Assembly: GCA_009760855.2 (NCBI GenBank)
Contig: WPIO01000056.1
Coordinates: 2,605,001 to 2,617,500, forward strand
Length of the DNA: 12,500 nt
Direction of reading: 5' to 3'
From: Cristatella mucedo
Lineage: Eukaryota > Bryozoa > Phylactolaemata > Cristatellidae
Notes under the pieces: model-generated
What the model was told of the DNA's origin: nothing
Database searches by the model: none
What the model saw: the letters and a program-made list of their open reading frames with translations, nothing else
In this document: positions 9,079-12,500 of the stretch, one piece after another
Layout: each line of letters opens with the position of its first letter
Position numbering within the stretch: position 1 is the first letter of the stretch
Position numbers and translations under genes: made by a program

Positions 9079-9167
9079 GCGTTGCAGAGGCTACGTCGGC
9101 GAGCTTATGTCTTAAGGCAGCAATTGCTCGGGCTAGCATCGCTCAGTTACGTCGGCCCGTAATCTAG
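8022..9167 (+). CDS. Longest open frame of the window, no recognised domain
   Basis: The frame is open for 381 codons, more than expected by chance, though the high G+C of its middle reduces stop codons. The protein is basic and low in complexity: Arg/Ser/Pro-rich first part, a run of K and R near residue 240 (L-K-K-K-K-R-R-G-G-G), then a helix-like stretch E-A-A-E-M-K-I-F-H-E-Q. It then runs through the (GA)n tract as Arg-Glu repeats and stops where the decayed LINE begins, so the last third is not credible coding sequence. The start at 8022 is arbitrary; the Met at 8463 lies in better context. Minus-strand frames of up to 130 codons are open in the same region. It could be a real first exon, or an open frame produced by composition. 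Confidence 0.2.
8140..8720. promoter_or_regulatory. CpG-rich, GC-rich island-like region
   Basis: CpG is dense here (for example GCGACGTCGCTCGAGTGTCG near 8621-8640, and GGCGCGGGCGGCCGGCGG near 8652-8669), in contrast with the AT-rich and simple-repeat surroundings. A perfect 16-bp palindrome, CGATCCGATCGGATCG, lies at 8519-8534. Such islands often mark promoters or first exons where the genome is methylated. I see no TATA box or defined start site, so the regulatory role is inferred only from composition. Confidence 0.35.
8993..9075 (+). repeat. Perfect (GA)n microsatellite
   Basis: It is an uninterrupted GA run of 83 bases ending in GGGGGC. The purines are on the same strand as in the tracts at 4142 and 10213. 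It separates the GC-rich open frame from the LINE relic at 9161. Confidence 0.98.
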
Positions 9168-9525
9168 GCAGCGTACTATTCCAAAGTCCGATGTCATTAC
9201 AAGCTTATTTCTTTTACAGTCAATTCAGCCTTCTTTCATCGGAAGAGCATCGCGAGAAATCAGTGCCTGCTTAGACAAGAGTAGGAATACAGCCAAACTA
9301 GTTCATACGTTTGTGACATCCGAGTCTAGATTATAGCAATTCCTCTTTATTCAGGACTCCGGAGCTCTTAATCGCCTGCAACTGGTGCAAAACTCGGCCT
9401 TCGTCTGGTCTGTCGCCAATGGCGTGGCTGCCACATCGCACTGGGATCTATTTCAAGAGCCTCGTTCTGGCTAACAGGCGCTTGACTCGCTCGAACCAGC
9501 CTTGACCTATCGGAGCTCTGAGCTG

Positions 9526-9553
9526 GTGGGTGGTGTTCTTCCCCACCACCCAC
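9526..9553. repeat. 10-bp inverted repeat inside the LINE relic
   Basis: GTGGGTGGTG at 9526-9535 is the exact reverse complement of CACCACCCAC at 9544-9553, with an 8-base loop. It falls where the LINE reading loses similarity to the family, so it may be a local rearrangement after insertion. Confidence 0.7.
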
Positions 9554-9639
9554 TCACTCCTCAGAATCTAGTAAGCTTGCTGCTCCTCGAACTAGATAGA
9601 ATAGTTTTGGTGATCGACTCTTCGGCTCATAGGCCGAAT

Positions 9640-9679
9640 GAGATTCTGGTGCTTGCTCATAGAGATTCTGGTGCTTGCT
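9640..9679 (+). repeat. 22-bp tandem duplication inside the LINE relic
   Basis: GAGATTCTGGTGCTTGCT occurs at 9640-9657 and again at 9662-9679, a period of 22 bases. Only the second copy is followed by sequence that continues the LINE motif (F-R-L-W). The duplication therefore shifts frame and probably arose after the element died. Confidence 0.85.
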
Positions 9680-9765
9680 TCAGACTATGGTCGCTACCGG
9701 CAATGCATTCGCAGCTGTAAAGTCTCAGCTCGAAACGCGTCTGTCGCATCGGTCCGCTTTCATTT

Positions 9766-9940
9766 CACCTGAAGTGAACTTTTTTCCTTTTTTTCCTGTT
9801 CGCTTCGCCTTTGCTTACCTGTGCATGTGATTCAGCGAATGTCACTAACCAGAGGTCTTACTAACCGGTGGCCGTGCTTGCAATTTATGCCTTTATATGA
9901 TCTGATTATAATTCTTGTGAGCTTTTGCTTGCTTGATACC
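9766..9940. other. Unique spacer with T-rich start
   Basis: T-runs at 9780-9799 follow directly on the LINE relic and could belong to its 3' untranslated region. The remainder to 9940 is unique sequence that leads into the 21-bp repeat. No gene is supported. Confidence 0.4.
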
Positions 9941-10083
9941 GTACATGTCACCAACTCTGCGGTACATGTCACCAACCCTGCGGTACATGTCATCAACCAT
10001 GTGGTACATGTCACCAACCCTGCAGTACATGTCATCAACCGTGTGGTACATGTCACCAACCCTGCGGTACATGTCACCAACCT
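9941..10083 (+). repeat. 21-bp tandem minisatellite, about 6.8 copies
   Basis: Units start at 9941, 9962, 9983, 10004, 10025, 10046 and 10067, each beginning GTACATGTCA. Two unit types exist: type A (CCAACYCTGCR after the shared start) and type B (TCAACCRTGTG). Their order is A, A, B, A, B, A, A. Because 21 is divisible by three, the array is open in several frames on both strands; the plus frame reads a V-H-V-T-N-P-A heptad, which is not evidence of a gene. The spacing has no unique spacers, so it is not a CRISPR array. Confidence 0.97.
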
Positions 10084-10212
10084 TCGGATGTCGATTCACT
10101 TGAGCTGTAAAGTTCCCGAATGGAGATTTAATTATCTTGTGATGCCTGTGTTCCACCTTCGAATGTGACAGTAACAAAGAGAGACATAATGGTACTCTTC
10201 GGAGATATAGAA
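10084..10212. other. Short unique spacer
   Basis: This is unique sequence between the 21-bp array and the purine-rich tract. The open frame of the minisatellite extends into it to 10168 without any recognisable continuation. Confidence 0.4.
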
Positions 10213-10315
10213 CCGAGTGATAGAGAGTGAGACATGAGAGAAGTAGAGAGGGAGAGAGAGAGAGAGAGGGAGAGAAGTAGAGAGAGAGAGGGAGGGAGAG
10301 AGAGGGAGGGAGAGA

Positions 10316-10353
<38 letters not shown>

Positions 10354-10448
10354 GGAGGAGAGGGAGGGAGACAGAGAGACAGAGAGAGGTAGACAGAGAG
10401 AGAGAGAGACGAGCAGGCAGAGGGAGAGAGAGAGAGGAGGAAGGGAGG

Positions 10449-10516
<68 letters not shown>

Positions 10517-10517
10517 C
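10213..10517 (+). repeat. Compound purine tract of GA and GGGA units
   Basis: About 300 bases are nearly all A and G on the plus strand: GA runs (for example 10322-10350 and 10453-10505) interrupted by GGGAG, GTAGAGAG, GACAGAGAG and a GACGAGCAGGCAG patch. The mixture of perfect GA runs and variant units indicates an older, repeatedly expanded microsatellite. The long minus-strand open frame of Leu/Ser here is an artefact of the repeat. Confidence 0.97.
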
Positions 10518-11245
10518 TAGCAGAAAAGGTGAAGGTCACGAGTTTGGGCCTAGCAGATGCTGTCTTTCATACAGCTGGCTTTCCTGAATGCCGATGACTG
10601 CCTAATTAGACTATGCTACTGCATACACTACATTTAAGGGTTGGCTGCTGCAGACAAAAGGATATGCTAGCCTCATTCTCGTTGAGCCCCATTGTCTACT
10701 GCCATCCAAAAAGACCGATGAAAGCATATACACACAGCAAGCAGGTGCAAGCACACAAACCCTGCTTAGAAAATGACGTTCGCGTACATCCCTCCCCCAC
10801 GTACTCCTCAGATCACGTGTCCCTACCCCACGTGCTCCTCAGAGCATCTATTATGCAGACAGACTCTATCCCCAGTTCAAGTGCTTGCACGAACATAACG
10901 ATGCACTCGGCACGCAGCTGGTTTGTGAAACTGCACTTCTATTTTTTTAAATTGGTAGCAGCCTAATTCGGCAGGCTAATCCACTCGAGCAGACGAATCG
11001 ACAAAACGGAACCGGTGGCACCGATGGTGGAAAAAGCGAGCAGAGCAGCAGGGGGAGGGACCGGTGCGGGCAGCGTACATACACATAGTGTGGACATTGG
11101 GCTTGTCTCTACTTCCAGCGTGTCGCTGGCTGCTGAAGCCAGCGCACCCGAGTCAAAGTGGTCATACGGTGTACCACGTGATGCTCGACGAAGCAAAGAA
11201 AGCGAAGCGACCTCCACAGTGTTGCAAGCTTCAGCTCAAGGCCAG
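10518..11245. other. Stretch without a supported gene; contains a 31-bp partial duplication
   Basis: CCCCACGTACTCCTCAGA at 10795 recurs as CCCCACGTGCTCCTCAGA at 10826, a period of 31 bases; CACGTG E-box motifs lie at 10814-10819 and 10829-10834. Open frames on both strands between 10963 and 11341 (84 and 108 codons) overlap and match nothing I know. I see no splice pair good enough to call an exon. Confidence 0.4.
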
Positions 11246-11292
11246 GCGAGCTCTCTCTGCAAACAGTCACAAGCGAGCTCTCTCTGCAAACA
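11246..11292 (+). repeat. 27-bp period direct duplication
   Basis: GCGAGCTCTCTCTGCAAACA occurs at 11246-11265 and 11273-11292. The period of 27 keeps the reading frame, giving a repeated A-S-S-L-C-K-Q in one open plus frame. A recent local duplication is the simplest reading. Confidence 0.9.
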
Positions 11293-11444
11293 AGCTAACA
11301 AAGAAAAGGAGAGAGACCGAAGGAGAGAGCTCTCACGGTGAGAAGTGTAGAAGTGTAATACTTGTGCGCCGGTGCGCAAGAGCGTATGCAGATGCGTATG
11401 CTTGGGTATACGTGTGAGGGCCTGCACGTTCAGGTGTGTGCAAG

Positions 11445-11560
11445 TGCAGCAGCAGCAGCGGCAGTGGCAGCGGCAGTGGCAGCAGCGGCGGCAGCAGATG
11501 CCGAGAGCCGAGGCAGCAGCAGCAGCTACCGCCGCTTGAGCAGCGGTAGCTGCTGCCGCC
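11445..11560 (+). repeat. CAG/CGG trinucleotide tract with a 14-bp hairpin
   Basis: From 11445, GCAGCAGCAGCGGCAGTGGC and similar units continue to about 11527. GCAGCAGCTACCGC at 11519-11532 is the exact reverse complement of GCGGTAGCTGCTGC at 11543-11556, with a 10-base loop. The plus frame 11362-11652 reads an Ala run followed by Ser and a C-C-R-R segment; the minus frame is Cys/Leu-rich. No domain supports translation. The hairpin could form in RNA or single-stranded DNA and promote repeat instability. Confidence 0.85.
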
Positions 11561-11952
11561 GCCTGCACAAGTTCGTTCGCCTTCGCAGGCCTTCGTCAGC
11601 TGAAGCCGCCCCTTCCCGCACGTGTCTGACCGAGCCGCCACCAAGTTTCTGTTGAAAGGAATTCGAAGAAGAAGACGATGGCAGCCTAACGGTGGTGCCG
11701 GGCTGCCGGAGGTAAATTATGACCACCTTCTCCTCCTCCTCCTCCTCCTTGGAGAGCCAGCCGCCGCACACTTGCGGCCGCTCTTCGTGCTCGCAATCAA
11801 AGGAGAATCGCTGCTGCTGCAGTGGCAGCGATCGGTGGCGATGCAAGGCGGCCGCCAGACGGTGGCCGTGCAGCCACACAAAGATGCAATTGGAGGAAGT
11901 GAAACACGAAGCCCGTCAATAAAGATGGGAGCTTTGTTGAGCCCTGATCTAG
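11561..11952. other. GC-rich stretch with a short (CTC)n run, no supported gene
   Basis: A (CTC)n run lies at about 11728-11749. Open frames on both strands around it (up to 117 codons) overlap and show no domain. An AATAAA lies near 11919 and could be a polyadenylation signal for a plus-strand transcript, but no matching gene is visible. Confidence 0.4.
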
Positions 11953-11973
11953 GCTAGCTAGCTAGCTAGCTAG
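11953..11973. repeat. (GCTA)n tetranucleotide run
   Basis: It holds five GCTA units in a row. The unit contains CTAG and overlapping GCTAGC palindromes, so the run is self-complementary. Confidence 0.95.
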
Positions 11974-12500
11974 GTAGGCCTGCTTTTGCGCCAGTGACTG
12001 CGCTGGCGCGCCACATCCGTCCGGCTGCGACTGCGTCAGACATAATCACTCTCGGTTCCTGTATTACAATGATTAAGAATCGGTCTCGATCTCTGGTCAG
12101 GTGTGGTATGACAAGCTCAGCTCATAAAAAATAGTCAGACAGTTGCACACCGAACTTTGCAGGGCGTCGCGGCTGCTGCAGCAGCTGCTTCTCACTCATG
12201 TCCCTCCATGCCTACACAATTAACTGGTCTGCCTTAGTGATGCGGACTTGTTAATATTAAGGTACGGCGCACTTGATGGCCGACTCGCTATTCACCACCA
12301 CTGCATACACCTGGGTGCATTCAGGCTGCTTGACCTTCGACCCAGGCCTATGAGTGAGCAGCTTCAATGGGGCGTGGCACCAGCAGGAGAGGCACTCGTC
12401 GCTAGGGCGACGCTGTGTTAGAGGCAAAAGACTCTTGACCCCGGAGCTTGGCCCAGAAGGTAAGGCAGGTGCTTGCTCTTCATGACGCAGGTGTGGGGTC
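11974..12500. other. Stretch without a supported gene to the window end
   Basis: A small hairpin is visible: GCGCCAG at 11988-11994 with CTGGCGC at 12003-12009. A good donor-like AAG followed by GTAAGG lies at 12460, but the region before it has stops in all three frames when started from the nearest acceptor-like site at 12345. No domain is recognised on either strand. Confidence 0.4.

Larger units (their letters stand above)
9161..9765 (+). mobile_element. Decayed CR1/L2-type LINE, 3' part of the reverse transcriptase ORF
   Basis: Reading the plus strand and changing frame repeatedly gives the ordered C-terminal motifs of CR1/L2-like non-LTR reverse transcriptases: N-L-G-S-V-L-F-Q-S (9161 on), T-A-K-L-V-H-T-F-V-T-S (about 9289-9321), L-D-Y-S-N-S-S-L-F (9326 on), L-N-R-L-Q-L-V-Q-N-S-A (9367 on), W-L-P-H-R-T-G-I-Y-F-K (9425 on), A-A-P-R-T-R (9579 on) then F-G-D-R-L-F, F-R-L-W-S-L-P (about 9679 on), and V-K-S-Q-L-E-T-R-L (9717 on). 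The frames differ by indels between most of these blocks, and in-frame stops are present (for example after the P-R-T-R block), so it is a dead copy. The catalytic palm motif would lie further 5' and is absent, consistent with 5' truncation. A T-rich stretch with two T-runs (9780-9799) follows. It encodes nothing functional. Confidence 0.88.

Noticed and set aside
9941-10083. CRISPR array
   Set aside because: The 21-bp units are directly adjacent with no unique spacers, and the context is eukaryotic.
10132-10539. 135-codon minus-strand Leu/Ser-rich open frame
   Set aside because: It is produced by the GA/GGGA microsatellite and not by coding constraint.
11362-11655. Ala/Ser-rich protein over the CAG/CGG tract
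   Set aside because: Both strands are open across the tract and the composition explains the frame; no domain or splice signals support it.
12346-12459. Exon between an AG at 12345 and a GTAAGG donor at 12460
   Set aside because: All three frames contain stop codons within the interval.

Overview
This looks like nuclear DNA of a eukaryote, most probably a metazoan and probably an invertebrate. The reasons are: no densely packed long genes on either strand; splice-site-like signals; long perfect (GA)n and (TA)n microsatellites; a decayed CR1/L2-type non-LTR retrotransposon tail; a tRNA-derived SINE-like head; and the end of a hAT-like DNA transposon. I cannot name the species. A large-genome flatworm or another lophotrochozoan would fit, but that is a guess.

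Layout. 1-2930 has no gene I can support; it starts with a perfect 10-bp hairpin. 2937-3062 holds a CAG-rich tract and a striking 19-bp inverted repeat containing a second, competing hairpin. 3063-4141 has only short CAG/CGG-rich tracts. 4142-4350 is a perfect (AG)n tract of 175 bp that grades into (CA)n and decayed (GA)n. It lies about 55 bp before the best exon candidate (4374-4582), which has a good acceptor and a GTAAGT donor and whose 69 open codons resemble the C-terminal half of a PDZ domain. Weaker exon candidates follow at 4663-4801 and 5672-5850; they do not join into a convincing gene.

6230-6420 is pyrimidine-rich with a 26-bp tandem repeat. 6896-7111 is almost pure A+T. It abuts a minus-strand tRNA-like SINE head (7111-7210), and a hAT-like terminal sequence begins at 7272. 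A (TA)n tract follows at 7590-7651. 8140-8720 is GC- and CpG-rich and carries the longest open frame of the window (8022-9167, no recognisable domain), which runs through a second (GA)n tract. 9161-9765 is the decayed LINE reverse-transcriptase tail. After it come a 21-bp tandem repeat (9941-10083), a compound GA/GGGA tract (10213-10517), small tandem duplications, an alanine-type CAG/CGG tract with a hairpin (11445-11560), and a short (GCTA)n run (11953-11973).

No set of genes can be shown to work together. The window is best read as intronic or intergenic DNA dominated by simple repeats and transposon relics, with one plausible exon. I see no evidence of a new multi-gene system. The items most worth checking are the PDZ-like exon, the dual-hairpin element at 3000-3062 and the transposon relics.
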